A DNA stretch of 64,000 bases from Zooshikella harenae (lineage in GTDB: Bacteria; Pseudomonadota; Gammaproteobacteria; Pseudomonadales; Zooshikellaceae), in assembly GCF_018837975.1 (NCBI RefSeq), contig NZ_JAGSOY010000011.1:40036-104035 (forward strand), read 5' to 3'. Below the pieces are notes generated by a model, which did not search any database, was not told the origin of the DNA, and saw nothing but the letters and a program-made list of their open reading frames with translations. This document shows positions 15,005-23,882 of the stretch, piece by piece. Both the position numbers and the translations under genes were made by a program. The first letter of the stretch is position 1. Each line of letters opens with the position of its first letter.

Positions 15005-17731
15005 TTAGTGTGCTTCATCCCAGTTATTACCAACCCCAACATCGACCAGTAATGGAACATCCAACAATGTGGTTTTTTCCATAAGAGACTTAATGTTCTC
15101 AGTGAGAAATGCCACTTGCTCTTCTTGAACTTCAAATACAAGTTCATCGTGAACTTGCATAATCATTTTGGCATTGACTTTTTGCTCAGACAGCCACTGA
15201 TCAACAGCAATCATCGCTTGTTTGATGATATCTGCTGCTGTGCCTTGCATAGGTGCATTAATCGCGGTGCGTTCTGCTGCTTTACGTTGCAAAGCATTGC
15301 GTGAACGTATTTCAGGCAGATACAAACGGCGGCCCAATATCGTTTCAACATAACCTTGCTCTGCAGCCTGCTCGCGTATTGACTCCATATAATTCAGTAC
15401 GCCAGGATAGCGCTCAAAATACAAATCAATATATTCTTGGGCTGACTGCCGAGAAATACCTAACTGCTTTGCCAGCCCAAAGGCTGACATGCCGTAGATC
15501 AGACCAAAGTTAATTGCTTTAGCATTACGCCGTTGGTTATCGGTGACTTCTTTATGAGGCACACCAAAGACTTCTGCTGCAGTCGCTTTATGTACATCCA
15601 TACCATGAGCAAACGCACTTTTTAAACCGCTGTCAGCAGAAAGATGAGCCATGATACGTAACTCAATCTGCGAGTAGTCTGCTGAAACAATTTTGTAGCC
15701 TTTAGGGGCAATAAATGCTTGGCGAATCCGTCGGCCTTCTGCAGAACGAATAGGAATATTTTGTAAGTTAGGGTCAGAAGATGAAAGACGTCCTGTTGCA
15801 GTGACGGCCTGATGGAATGATGTGTGAACACGGTCAGTATGTGGGTTAACCTGCTCTGGAAGTCGATCAGTATAGGTTGATTTTAACTTACTGAGACCAC
15901 GATACTCTAAGATAAGCTTGGGCAGAGGGTAATCCAGAGCAAGCTCCTGTAATACAGGTTCTGCTGTAGAGGGTTGGCCTTTAGGTGTCTTTTTAATAAC
16001 AGGTAACTTGAGCTTTTCAAAGAATATTTCTTGTAACTGTTTTGGTGAGCCCAGGTTGAATGTTTGACCCGCAGCATCATAGGCTTGTTGCTCTAACTCA
16101 GCAAGTCGTTTAGCAAGCTCTTTTGACTGTTTATTCAGCAGAGCACTATCAATGAGGGCACCATTACGTTCCATTCGTGAAAGCACTGGGATCAGCGGCT
16201 TTTCTACAGAATCACATAACGAAGCCAATTTGGACTCGGCCTCTAACTTGGGCCACAGTGTATGATACAGTTGCAGCGTAATATCAGCATCTTCTGCTGC
16301 ATAAGGTGCAGCTTGCTCAATACCAACCTGGTCAAAGGTAATTTGTTTTGCACCTTTACCAGCAACATCTTCATAATGAGTGGTTTTGTAGCCTAGATAT
16401 TTTAACGCCAAGCTATCCATATCATGTCGTGTTGCGGTGGAATTCAATACATAGGATTCCAGCATAGTGTCAGCCGCAATACCTTTTAGCTCGATATCAT
16501 AACGCGCTAAGACACTCATATCGTATTTAAGGTTTTGCCCAATTTTTCCTGGTTTTTCAGCTTCTAGCAAAGGCTTTAATTGGGTAAGTACCCAATCACG
16601 ATCTAACTGATCAGGGCAACCTGGGTAGGTATGAGCAACGGGGACATAGGCAGCTTCACCAACCTGCACCGCAAAGGACACACCGACAATTTCTGCCTCC
16701 ATATAGTTTAAGCTGGTGGTCTCAGTATCAAATGCAATGATCGGTGCTTTTTTCAACCGATCTAACCAGTTTTGAAAATCTTTTTGGGTGAAAATAGTGT
16801 GGTAGTCAGCAGGAGCCTGCTTGTTTTCTGGCAGAGTTTCTTGTTGATTACCAAGAAGTTCTTCCAGCCAGCCTTTAAACTCCAGCTGGGTGAAAAGTGT
16901 TACCAGCTCCTCGTTATTAATATCATCTACTTTAAGTTTTTCCAGGGAGAAGGGAAGGTCAACATCCGTTTTGATCGTTGCTAAGGTTCGTGATAAATAG
17001 GCTTGCTCTTTATGCTCTTCAAGCTTTTTTGCCATACTTTTTGAGCCACGAAAACTTAATTCAGCAATGCGTTCTAACTGTTGATAAATGTTATCCAGAC
17101 TACCAAGTCCCTGTAATAAAGCGAGTGCAGTCTTTTCACCTACACCTGGTACGCCTGGTATGTTATCAACTTTATCTCCCATCAATGCAAGGTAATCTAC
17201 AAACAGTTCAGGACCAAAACCATACTTTTCCTGAAGGCTTTCGATCGTTGTTGTACGATCATTCATGGTGTTAATCAATGTAACATGTTTGCTGACTAGC
17301 TGGGCAAGATCTTTATCCCCAGTTGAAACAATGACCTCAATACCTTTTGTTGTTGCTTCGTTAGCAAGCGTGCCAATAACATCATCAGCTTCGACGCCAT
17401 CAATAACCAATAAAGGTAGCCCCATTGCTTTTATAATGCGGTGAATTGGTTCAATTTGCACTCTAAGCTCGTCTGGCATTGGCGGGCGATGGGCTTTGTA
17501 GTCAGCATAAATATCATTGCGGAATGTAGGGCCTTTTGCGTCAAAAATGACCACTACTGAGCTACTTGGATAGTCCTTTTGTAAGCGGCGAATCATGCTG
17601 ATGACACCGCGAACAGCACCTGTTGGCTCTCCTGATGAGTTGGTCAATGCAGGCATGGCATGATAAGCCCTAAATAAATAGGAAGAGCCATCAACGAGAA
17701 CAAGTGGTTTTTTGGGCGTTTTTGTGGTCAT
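15005..17731 (-). CDS. polA: DNA polymerase I
   Basis: A 908-residue repair and Okazaki-fragment polymerase with all three domains. The 5'-3' exonuclease (residues 1-290) has 'LVDGSSYLFRAYHA', 'GVEADDVIGTLA' and 'STGDKDLAQLV'. The 3'-5' proofreading domain (about 310-500) has 'IAFDTETTSLNYMEAEIVG', i.e. the intact DxE exo I motif. The polymerase domain has motif A 'DYSQIELRIMAHLS', motif B 'RRNAKAINFGLIYGMS' and motif C 'QVHDELVFEV'. Length is near the usual 928. The gene is convergent with engB and divergent from the DUF2782-thrB pair. Confidence 0.98.
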   Translation of the reverse strand: MTTKTPKKPLVLVDGSSYLFRAYHAMPALTNSSGEPTGAVRGVISMIRRLQKDYPSSSVVVIFDAKGPTFRNDIYADYKAHRPPMPDELRVQIEPIHRIIKAMGLPLLVIDGVEADDVIGTLANEATTKGIEVIVSTGDKDLAQLVSKHVTLINTMNDRTTTIESLQEKYGFGPELFVDYLALMGDKVDNIPGVPGVGEKTALALLQGLGSLDNIYQQLERIAELSFRGSKSMAKKLEEHKEQAYLSRTLATIKTDVDLPFSLEKLKVDDINNEELVTLFTQLEFKGWLEELLGNQQETLPENKQAPADYHTIFTQKDFQNWLDRLKKAPIIAFDTETTSLNYMEAEIVGVSFAVQVGEAAYVPVAHTYPGCPDQLDRDWVLTQLKPLLEAEKPGKIGQNLKYDMSVLARYDIELKGIAADTMLESYVLNSTATRHDMDSLALKYLGYKTTHYEDVAGKGAKQITFDQVGIEQAAPYAAEDADITLQLYHTLWPKLEAESKLASLCDSVEKPLIPVLSRMERNGALIDSALLNKQSKELAKRLAELEQQAYDAAGQTFNLGSPKQLQEIFFEKLKLPVIKKTPKGQPSTAEPVLQELALDYPLPKLILEYRGLSKLKSTYTDRLPEQVNPHTDRVHTSFHQAVTATGRLSSSDPNLQNIPIRSAEGRRIRQAFIAPKGYKIVSADYSQIELRIMAHLSADSGLKSAFAHGMDVHKATAAEVFGVPHKEVTDNQRRNAKAINFGLIYGMSAFGLAKQLGISRQSAQEYIDLYFERYPGVLNYMESIREQAAEQGYVETILGRRLYLPEIRSRNALQRKAAERTAINAPMQGTAADIIKQAMIAVDQWLSEQKVNAKMIMQVHDELVFEVQEEQVAFLTENIKSLMEKTTLLDVPLLVDVGVGNNWDEAH

Positions 17732-18036
17732 TGATTCAATTAGCTATCTCTAAAAATGGATAAGGAGAGTACAATAAAATGCATCGATGAAGTGTATATA
17801 CTCTTCGCAATAGGGACATATTGTGGCATACACTGAATGAACTGCAAAAGAGCTCTAGTTTACGGAAGTAGAGGAAATATAATAGACACACAGTGTGTTA
17901 TAAGGCATTTCATGGGGTCATAACTCATGTTGCTTTCCATTAACATGGGATTATATCTTTCTCACCACATGTGTAATATCAAAAATAATATCATTGGCAT
18001 AAATTAATCTTTGCTGAAGTGTTTTTCATTTCTGAG

Positions 18037-18060
18037 ATATACCCTTCGCTATAGGTATAT
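18037..18060. repeat. Short palindromic repeat, 22-bp form
   Basis: ATATACCC, spacer TTCGCTAT, AGGTATAT. It is a member of the dispersed TATACCC family, only ten bases from the longer palindrome at 18071. Confidence 0.75.
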
Positions 18061-18070
18061 TATTTGTGAT

Positions 18071-18106
18071 AATGAGTTATACCCATGGCTTTGGGTATAA
18101 CTCATT
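18071..18106. repeat. Perfect 14-bp inverted repeat, extended TATACCC family member
   Basis: AATGAGTTATACCC and its exact complement GGGTATAACTCATT flank the 8-base loop ATGGCTTT. The centre is the same TATACCC...GGGTATA core as the short repeats, with seven more paired bases on each side. No T-run follows on either strand, so it is not a standard terminator. Confidence 0.8.
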
Positions 18107-18398
18107 GAGTGCAGAATGTGATAAGTACTTACGTGCTTTAATTTTGAGTTGATAATATTTGTATTCAAACGTTGATGTAGTCAATGATCGTCGTATTATT
18201 TAAGAGCTTGTTAACAGTACAGCGTTGAACAGTCAGTGACTTAGTCTACAGTAGGTGACGTTTATAAAGTGATGCGCTTATACTCATAGCTTGTCCTTGT
18301 TTATTCGTTGAAAAATGAGGTAGGAAAGGAAGCTAGTGGTTTGTGGATGACATTCATGTCACCCTACAGGAACATCAATGCAACTTCTGGGGTAACCT

Positions 18399-18689
18399 AT
18401 GAAACGTTTACTCATTAAAGCTTTACTTGCGCTGTGTTTTACTGGGGCAGTGAATACTTCGGTCATCGCTGAAGATGAAGCGATAAGACCTGATAATGAT
18501 GTTGTTATTCGTGAAAGTAAGGATAAAATTATTCATGAATACCGTCACAATGGCTTTGTGTACGCAATCAAGGTTGTACCTAAGGTAGGCAAGCCTTATT
18601 TTCTAGTAGCCGCTGATGGTGAAGGTAATTTTATTCGAACTGATCGCCCTGAGATGCTTATTCCTTCATGGAAAATCTTAGAGTGGTAA
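18399..18689 (+). CDS. DUF2782-type small exported protein
   Basis: A 96-residue protein with a signal peptide ('LIKALLALCFTGAVNTSVIA') and a short conserved domain with 'VIRESKDKIIHEYRHNGFVYAIKVVPKVG' split around residues 35-62, typical of the DUF2782 family. Function unknown. It sits 23 bases before thrB, the same neighbour as in P. aeruginosa (PA5494-thrB), and is probably co-transcribed with it. Confidence 0.85.
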   Translation: MKRLLIKALLALCFTGAVNTSVIAEDEAIRPDNDVVIRESKDKIIHEYRHNGFVYAIKVVPKVGKPYFLVAADGEGNFIRTDRPEMLIPSWKILEW

Positions 18690-18712
18690 GCAAAAAAAAT
18701 TGAGCAGTAGTT

Positions 18713-19699
18713 ATGTCTGTCTATACACACCTGAGCCAAGCTGAAGTTGAACATTTTATTAGTAAATACTCATTAGGGGAATTAGTACATTATGAGGGCA
18801 TAGCTGCTGGGGTTGAAAATACCAACTATTTTGTTGACTTAAAAAGCAATGGAAATATAACGCGTTATGTTTTGACTATTTTTGAGTATTTACCACATAA
18901 CGTAATGCCGTTTTTTGTCAGCTTGACGGATCTGTTGGCTGATAAAAATCTGCCTATTCCAAAGTCATTGCGAGATGCTTCAGGTCAAGCACTGCATGAT
19001 TTACATGGTAAGCCCTCGTTATTACAGGTGTGTCTTGCAGGAAAACATAGCCCTATTCCAACTAATGAGCAGTGTCATGCCATTGGTGAAATGCTGGGTA
19101 AGATCCATCAGGCGGTATCTGGCAGTTCGCTTAAGCAAGAAAATCAACGAGGAATGGCGTGGATAGTGACTCAAATTGAGCGCTTGACACCATTGGTTTC
19201 GTCTAATGATGCTGAGTTACTGAATAAGCAGTTAAAACGCTTTCAACAGTTTTTTGATACAGTGAATATTCCACAAGGTATTATTCATGGTGACTTATTT
19301 CATGATAATGCACTATTCACTGGAGATTGTATTACAGGCATCATCGATTTTTATAATGCGTGTTATGACTATTGGTTGTACGATATTGCGGTAACAGTTA
19401 ATGACTGGTGTCGACAAGATAGTTTAGTACTTGATGAAGTTAAAACGATTTCTTTATTAAGAGCTTACCATGACGTGCGGTCATTTACTGATGAAGAGCG
19501 AATGGCCTGGCCAGTGATTTTGCAGTTTGCTGCATTTCGATTTTGGGTTTCACGGTTAATCACTTTTGCTCATCCTGAGGAAGATTCTTCTCACAGTACG
19601 GCAGATAACGCCGTGGTCATCAATAAAAACCCAGATGAAATGCGCGACCTCATGCTGAGTCATTGTGATAATGCTCATTTGCTCGTCTTGCCAAGTTAA
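18713..19699 (+). CDS. thrB: Homoserine kinase (aminoglycoside-phosphotransferase type)
   Basis: A 328-residue kinase converting homoserine to O-phosphohomoserine in threonine synthesis. It belongs to the protein-kinase-like APH fold rather than the GHMP family. The catalytic loop is 'IIHGDLFHDNALF' and the metal-binding Asp is in 'GIIDFYNACYDYWLYDIA'. The N-terminal 'YEGIAAGVENTNYFV' is characteristic of this ThrB class. It follows the DUF2782 gene, and a hairpin follows its stop. Confidence 0.93.
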   Translation: MSVYTHLSQAEVEHFISKYSLGELVHYEGIAAGVENTNYFVDLKSNGNITRYVLTIFEYLPHNVMPFFVSLTDLLADKNLPIPKSLRDASGQALHDLHGKPSLLQVCLAGKHSPIPTNEQCHAIGEMLGKIHQAVSGSSLKQENQRGMAWIVTQIERLTPLVSSNDAELLNKQLKRFQQFFDTVNIPQGIIHGDLFHDNALFTGDCITGIIDFYNACYDYWLYDIAVTVNDWCRQDSLVLDEVKTISLLRAYHDVRSFTDEERMAWPVILQFAAFRFWVSRLITFAHPEEDSSHSTADNAVVINKNPDEMRDLMLSHCDNAHLLVLPS

Positions 19700-19712
19700 G
19701 TGACTTTCATTG

Positions 19713-19735
19713 CTGTGGGCAAATGCTGCCCACAG
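19713..19735 (+). terminator. Probable terminator after thrB
   Basis: Perfect 9-bp stem CTGTGGGCA/TGCCCACAG with loop AATGC, followed by TTATTG. The T-tract is weak. It lies between the convergent thrB and binding-protein genes. Confidence 0.6.
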
Positions 19736-19752
19736 TTATTGAATAGCGAATA

Positions 19753-20556
19753 TTATTTCACATACCGCTCTAGAATAGTTTGCATTCTTCCAGATCGGCG
19801 TAAGTCAGTGAAACCCTCATCTAAAATACCCTTTAACTCATAAGCATATTCGAATTTTCGGGATATCAATAAGTAAAAGGGATCTGAGTGTCCATGAGGA
19901 ATAGGCATAGCTTTAATATCGCCTCTGCTTAGAAAGTCTTCACCTATGCTGGTAAAGCCAGACAAAATTTCATAGCGAGCTAAAAAAAGATCGCACCGGT
20001 TTTTTAAGGTTAAAGAGATGACCTGATCAAATTTTTTAGCAATCATATTAATATCTTCATTACGAATGCCTTCCGCGAAACCGGTATAGTTATAAGAATG
20101 TAAACCACATACTTTATAGCTCAAAAGTTCCTTCACTGAGCTTATATCTGGTGGACCATCTGGATACCTTTTTGTTGAATAGAAAAATTTTGGTGTTATT
20201 GAATAGTAAGATTGAGTGAACAGAAAACGGATCTTCCTTTCATCACTATAAGAAGAGCTTAAAGCCACTTGATAGTTAGTGTTTTTTTCCGCTTCAAGTA
20301 GGCAGCGTTTCCAGGGAGGGAGAAAAAATAGAGCTTTAATTTTATGCTTGGATAAAATTTCAGTAATGATATCTACATCATAACCTGTCACTTCCTTGGT
20401 CTTTTCTCCATCTACTCGTTTCCAGAAAGAATAAGGAGGCCACTCTGCACCGTCTCCACAGAAATGTATTGTTTTTCCTGTTAAGTGCGTTTCTTGAGCG
20501 ATTGCACTTATTGAGGCTGTTGAGGCAATTAAAAACAATGTTCTTAAGAAAATCAT
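19753..20556 (-). CDS. Lone periplasmic substrate-binding protein, SBP_bac_3 family
   Basis: About 267 residues with a signal peptide ('MIFLRTLFLIASTASISAIAQ'). The mature protein has the family opening 'FCGDGAEWPPYSFW', then 'VTGYDVDIITEILSKH' and 'PPWKRCLLEAEKN', followed by a hinge and second lobe. Such proteins bind amino acids or other small polar solutes. No ABC permease or ATPase gene is adjacent, so it may serve a distant transporter or have a sensory role. An upstream in-frame ATG (20598) would add 14 residues; the downstream one is preferred because it begins the signal peptide and has GGAGG upstream. Confidence 0.85.
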   Translation of the reverse strand: MIFLRTLFLIASTASISAIAQETHLTGKTIHFCGDGAEWPPYSFWKRVDGEKTKEVTGYDVDIITEILSKHKIKALFFLPPWKRCLLEAEKNTNYQVALSSSYSDERKIRFLFTQSYYSITPKFFYSTKRYPDGPPDISSVKELLSYKVCGLHSYNYTGFAEGIRNEDINMIAKKFDQVISLTLKNRCDLFLARYEILSGFTSIGEDFLSRGDIKAMPIPHGHSDPFYLLISRKFEYAYELKGILDEGFTDLRRSGRMQTILERYVK

Positions 20557-21520
20557 CTTTTGAGAACTACCTCCAGAACCTCTTTTCAAAATGCCCAAAA
20601 GCGTTGTATACCTATATCTCAGGATATATACAGTGCTATTAATGTATAAAGCAGAAGACCGCTGTATTTAAACAAATAGTCATTCCATAACCCATTCTTT
20701 TTATTGTTGAAATGAGTTACTTATAAATTTTAAACCATAGATGACACCATTGCGTATTATTAATAAAAAATGTCACCATTTGTTCCTTGATTTCATCTTT
20801 AATCCGTACCACCTACATGTATGATCAATAGTTTATCCGATCTAAGCTTTTATATTGATAACCATAGTGAAATATATATACCCATAACGAAGGGTTTTTA
20901 GGGGCGGCTGTCGAGCGATGAAGCCTCAGGGGTTTATGTGTAATAAATAACTGGGGTGGCAGTTAAATGCTTCTGCATTAACTGCATTCCCACCATCCTT
21001 GGTGGTCAAGAATGCTGACAACAAACTCTAAAAATGATTCGTGAAGGGTGTACATAAAAATATGCTGGTTTTGTGATAACGTATTTTTTGGTAAGTGTTA
21101 ATGCTTAAAAAATAGCTTTAGGTGGCAGTTGAATTAAGTGTGGTTAAGCTATACCAATCGTGATTCATTTTCAGGAGTAATAAAATATTATTCTGTCAGT
21201 TATTTTGTCGGTATAGATGTTAATTTATTATAAACAGCCACCAATTTTGTTGTTTATATTCCTGGCATAAAGTATGCCTTCCTATATTTTGAAATAAGAT
21301 TGTTTTCCTGTATATCGCTACTTTACTATTGCCTGCATTATCTATTCAGATTGTTATTAAGAAAATGTGTGGGGAAGAAGTTGTTGATTTATTTTGTGGA
21401 TAAACCACTAATATTAACAATTTGATACGTTTGATGGGAATTAAATTTAAAGTTTTTAACAGGAAATCAAATCATTGTGTATAAGAAATATGATAAAAAT
21501 TCTGAAATTAGGTTTTAATT
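20557..21520. other. Intergenic region with a MITE-like repeat
   Basis: Nearly 1 kb without a credible gene. It contains a 176-bp repeat element (20877-21052). The rest is AT-rich and probably holds the promoter of the PEP-CTERM-like gene. Confidence 0.5.
20877..21052 (-). repeat. MITE-like repeat element, copy A
   Basis: A 176-bp non-coding element read on the minus strand. It begins with a TATACCC-like end followed by TTCACGAATCATTTTTAG and finishes with CCCCTAAAAACCC then TTCGTTATGGGTATA. Inside is a strong hairpin (GCAGTTAATGC / GCATTTAACTGC flanked by GGTGG/CCACC). It matches 49843-50078 in the opposite orientation and 63213-63389 in part. No open frame is inside, so it would need an enzyme in trans if mobile. 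Confidence 0.8.
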
Positions 21521-22381
21521 ATGAAAAAAGCGTTATTGAATATCGCAATTACTATTACATCTGTTAGCTTTCCTTTAATTGTTAATGCAGTTCCCATCGA
21601 ATCTAAAGATGTATTTTGTGATGGAGTAAAATGTGGAACAATGGAAATAGATAAATATGATCCTTATAAAACGATGTGGTTAAGTGGCGTTGAAATTGAT
21701 GGTCAGTTTGTGGCAACAAAAACTAATAGAGAATATCATTACCTTCAATCACTTAATGTGTATGATGACCCTACTCCCAAAAAATACCATGATGGGTCAA
21801 ACCTTCCTGTTCCGCTTGTTGATGCTCCTCCAGGAGGTTATCAAGGTGATCCTTTTGACTATCGTCCTTATTATGATGAGTCTGAATTCCCCACTTTTTA
21901 TGACAAACCCAGCACGTTTATGCTTGATGCAAAGGCAGAAGCAGATAAAAAACTAGAGTTAGAGTTTGAAACTTGGTTAATATGTTTGATTAGTGAAAGT
22001 TTGGGGGATAATGCAACGACTGCAAAGGATGACACATACCAAGTTGCGCCATTACTTGGGTGGTTGTGGGGATATGAAATTATTTATGATGATATAGGTA
22101 TGATAGGGGTTGATGAGTTAGTAGATTTTACTGTCACAAAAACAAATTTTGCTTGGAAAATGCCAGATCCTTCGGATGATTGGAAGACAGCACTCACTCA
22201 AAAGTATGGGAACGTACCTAACCAGGACTGGTTTAATGTAGCAACTGCAGAATGTAGTGACTGCTTAGATCCAACACCTGTGCCTACACCGAGTTCATTT
22301 TTACTCATTTTATTAGGGTTAGGGTGGTTTGGTGCTGTTATGGCTCGTAAACGTAGGGATAATATTTTATTTGAAGTTTAA
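21521..22381 (+). CDS. Exported protein with PEP-CTERM-like sorting signal
   Basis: A 286-residue protein with a signal peptide ('ALLNIAITITSVSFPLIVNA') and, at the C-terminus (about residues 257-282), 'PTPVPTPSSFLLILLGLG' followed by more hydrophobic residues and 'ARKRR'. This is the Pro-x-Pro, transmembrane helix and basic-end layout of PEP-CTERM signals, with VPTPSS in place of VPEPS. Such proteins are handled by exosortase and usually go to the surface or extracellular polymer. The middle is acidic, rich in Asp/Tyr/Pro, and has cysteines at 'DVFCDGVKCG' and 'ECSDC'. It matches no family I recognise. The exosortase gene is not in the window. Confidence 0.75.
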   Translation: MKKALLNIAITITSVSFPLIVNAVPIESKDVFCDGVKCGTMEIDKYDPYKTMWLSGVEIDGQFVATKTNREYHYLQSLNVYDDPTPKKYHDGSNLPVPLVDAPPGGYQGDPFDYRPYYDESEFPTFYDKPSTFMLDAKAEADKKLELEFETWLICLISESLGDNATTAKDDTYQVAPLLGWLWGYEIIYDDIGMIGVDELVDFTVTKTNFAWKMPDPSDDWKTALTQKYGNVPNQDWFNVATAECSDCLDPTPVPTPSSFLLILLGLGWFGAVMARKRRDNILFEV

Positions 22382-22720
22382 TTGAACATAAACAAAAGGG
22401 CACCGCTAAAAATACATTTTTTCTGTGGAATCTTTGTCAGCGTTGTACTCATGGCTCTGCTAGCACTGATAAATACTTGAGGCTGCTATCGCTAAACATG
22501 CAGTAGCTGTTTAGCCCTCATGTATTCTTTATACACCTTGCTCTCACAAAAAAATCACTATTTTCAGAGGTGACCATATGAAGATATCGTTATAACTAAA
22601 CTTTTTTGTGTCTTGAATGCTGAAAATAGCGGTTATTGTAAAATTTAAAAAGATTAATTTTTTACTAAGTGAGTGCTGTAAACTTTTACAAAGAACAAAG
22701 CACTGACATTTTGTTATATA
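22382..22720. other. Intergenic stretch before the IS630 element
   Basis: No gene is seen. Just after the preceding stop is GGGCACCGCTAAAAAT (22398-22413), a 16-base string also found at 53406. The remainder shows nothing recognisable. Confidence 0.5.
22398..22423 (+). repeat. Shared 3'-end motif GGGCACCGCTAAAAAT
   Basis: Sixteen bases identical to 53406-53421. At 53406 the motif is part of a hairpin; here the right arm has diverged (ACATTTTTTCTG), leaving a possible T-tract but no stable stem. Confidence 0.5.
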
Positions 22721-23838
22721 TACCCGTAGCGTTTGAGAATTAGGTTTAATCTTTTGATTTAACGATGAAAATTGTATATCCTTTGTGACCATGAAAGGAT
22801 TTTGGCTAACCGAAGAAGAATTAAAGGAGTTACGCATAGCTCACAGGGCTGAGCGCAATCGTAATGCAGCGTATAAAATCAACTCAGTAATTTTCTCGGT
22901 AGCGGATGGAAACTGAAACAAGTCAAAGATGCATTACTCATCGATGACGAAACCTTGCGTTCTTACGTAGAAAAATATAGATCAGGTGGCGTTAAAAAAC
23001 TGCTTGAAACAAACTATCAGGGCCGCCTCAGTCATCTTAATAAATCTCAATGCGAACAATTAAAAGAAGAATTGGAACGTAAGATTTATCTTACGACATA
23101 TGCCGTTATTGAATTCATAAAAGAGGCTTTCGAAGTTCAATATTCACCAAGCGGGATGAGAGATTTGCTCCATCGCTTAGGTTATGAATTCAAGAAACCC
23201 AAACTGGTTCCAGGCAACCCTGACGTAGAGGCACAGGAGACGTTTGCGGAGCAGTATGAAGCATTTATGAGTACTAAGCCAGTGGATATAGAAGTTCTAT
23301 TTCTTGATGCGGTTCACCCTGAGCATAACACGATGGCGGCATACGGCTGGATTAAAAGAGGACAAAAGCGGCCATTACCAACAAATAGTGGTCGCCAACG
23401 ACTCAATCTTCATGGAGCAGTGAATGCAGAGACGATGGAGATGACGGTGATTGAATCAAACACCATCAATAAAGAGTCCACTGTTCAATTGCTTTCCATG
23501 TTGGATAAGAAATACGAAAGTGCTAAACAAATTGTTGTCATCTTGGATAATGCTCGATATCACTATTCAAAAGAAGTGAAACAACTCGAAGAAGAAAGCC
23601 CAAGGTTGAAACTGGTTTATTTGCCTCCTTATTCACCCGAACTGAATTTAATTGAACGGGTTTGGAAGTCTTTTAAAAAACAAGTGCTCTACAACAAATA
23701 CTACAAAAACGTTTGTGAATTTAGAAAAGCAGCGATCAATTTTTTTAGCAATATCGATCAACACGCCCGTGCGTTAAAGTCACTACTTGATGGTGGTTTT
23801 GAGAATATTTACACCTAAAACTCAAACGCTTTGGGGAT
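22721..23838 (+). mobile_element. IS630-family insertion sequence (about 1.1 kb)
   Basis: A single transposase gene bounded by imperfect inverted repeats. The left end starts TACCCGTAGCGTTTGAG (22721) and the right end, read inward on the minus strand, starts TCCCCAAAGCGTTTGAG (ending at 23838). Both are flanked by TA, the dinucleotide target of the IS630/Tc1 group. The repeats match at about 20 of 26 positions. The transposase is frameshifted, so this copy is probably inactive. Confidence 0.85.
22791..23818 (+). pseudogene. IS630-family transposase, frameshifted
   Basis: DDE transposase of the IS630 family. The catalytic Asp is in 'FLDAVHPEHN', the second in 'ILDNARYHYS', and the Glu in 'PELNLIERVWKSFKK'. 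The N-terminal helix-turn-helix portion begins at ATG 22791 ('MKGFWLTEEELKELR') but reaches a stop near 22916. The continuation ('GSGWKLKQVKDALLIDDETL') is in another frame that joins the large downstream frame (from about 22955). One base appears to be missing in the ATTTTCTC stretch near 22897-22905. The site does not look like a standard programmed slippery heptamer, so a disabling deletion is the simpler reading. Confidence 0.82.
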
Positions 23839-23882
23839 ATATCACTGGTTTTCACAGTTAACACCTTTAGTATATAAAATGA

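Larger units (their letters stand above)
17732..18398. other. Divergent intergenic region, polA / DUF2782 gene
   Basis: About 670 bases with no convincing gene. It carries a diverged palindromic repeat (about 17797-17820: TATACTCTTCGCAATAGGGA), a 22-bp repeat (18037-18060) and a long perfect palindrome (18071-18106). Confidence 0.5.

Noticed and set aside
14923..15147. 74-codon minus-strand frame overlapping the polA 3' end
   Set aside because: It is out of frame with polA and covers the small RNA promoter; there is no support as a gene.
22544..22837. 97-codon minus-strand frame at the left end of the IS630 element
   Set aside because: It runs across the inverted repeat and antisense to the start of the transposase, so it is a shadow frame.
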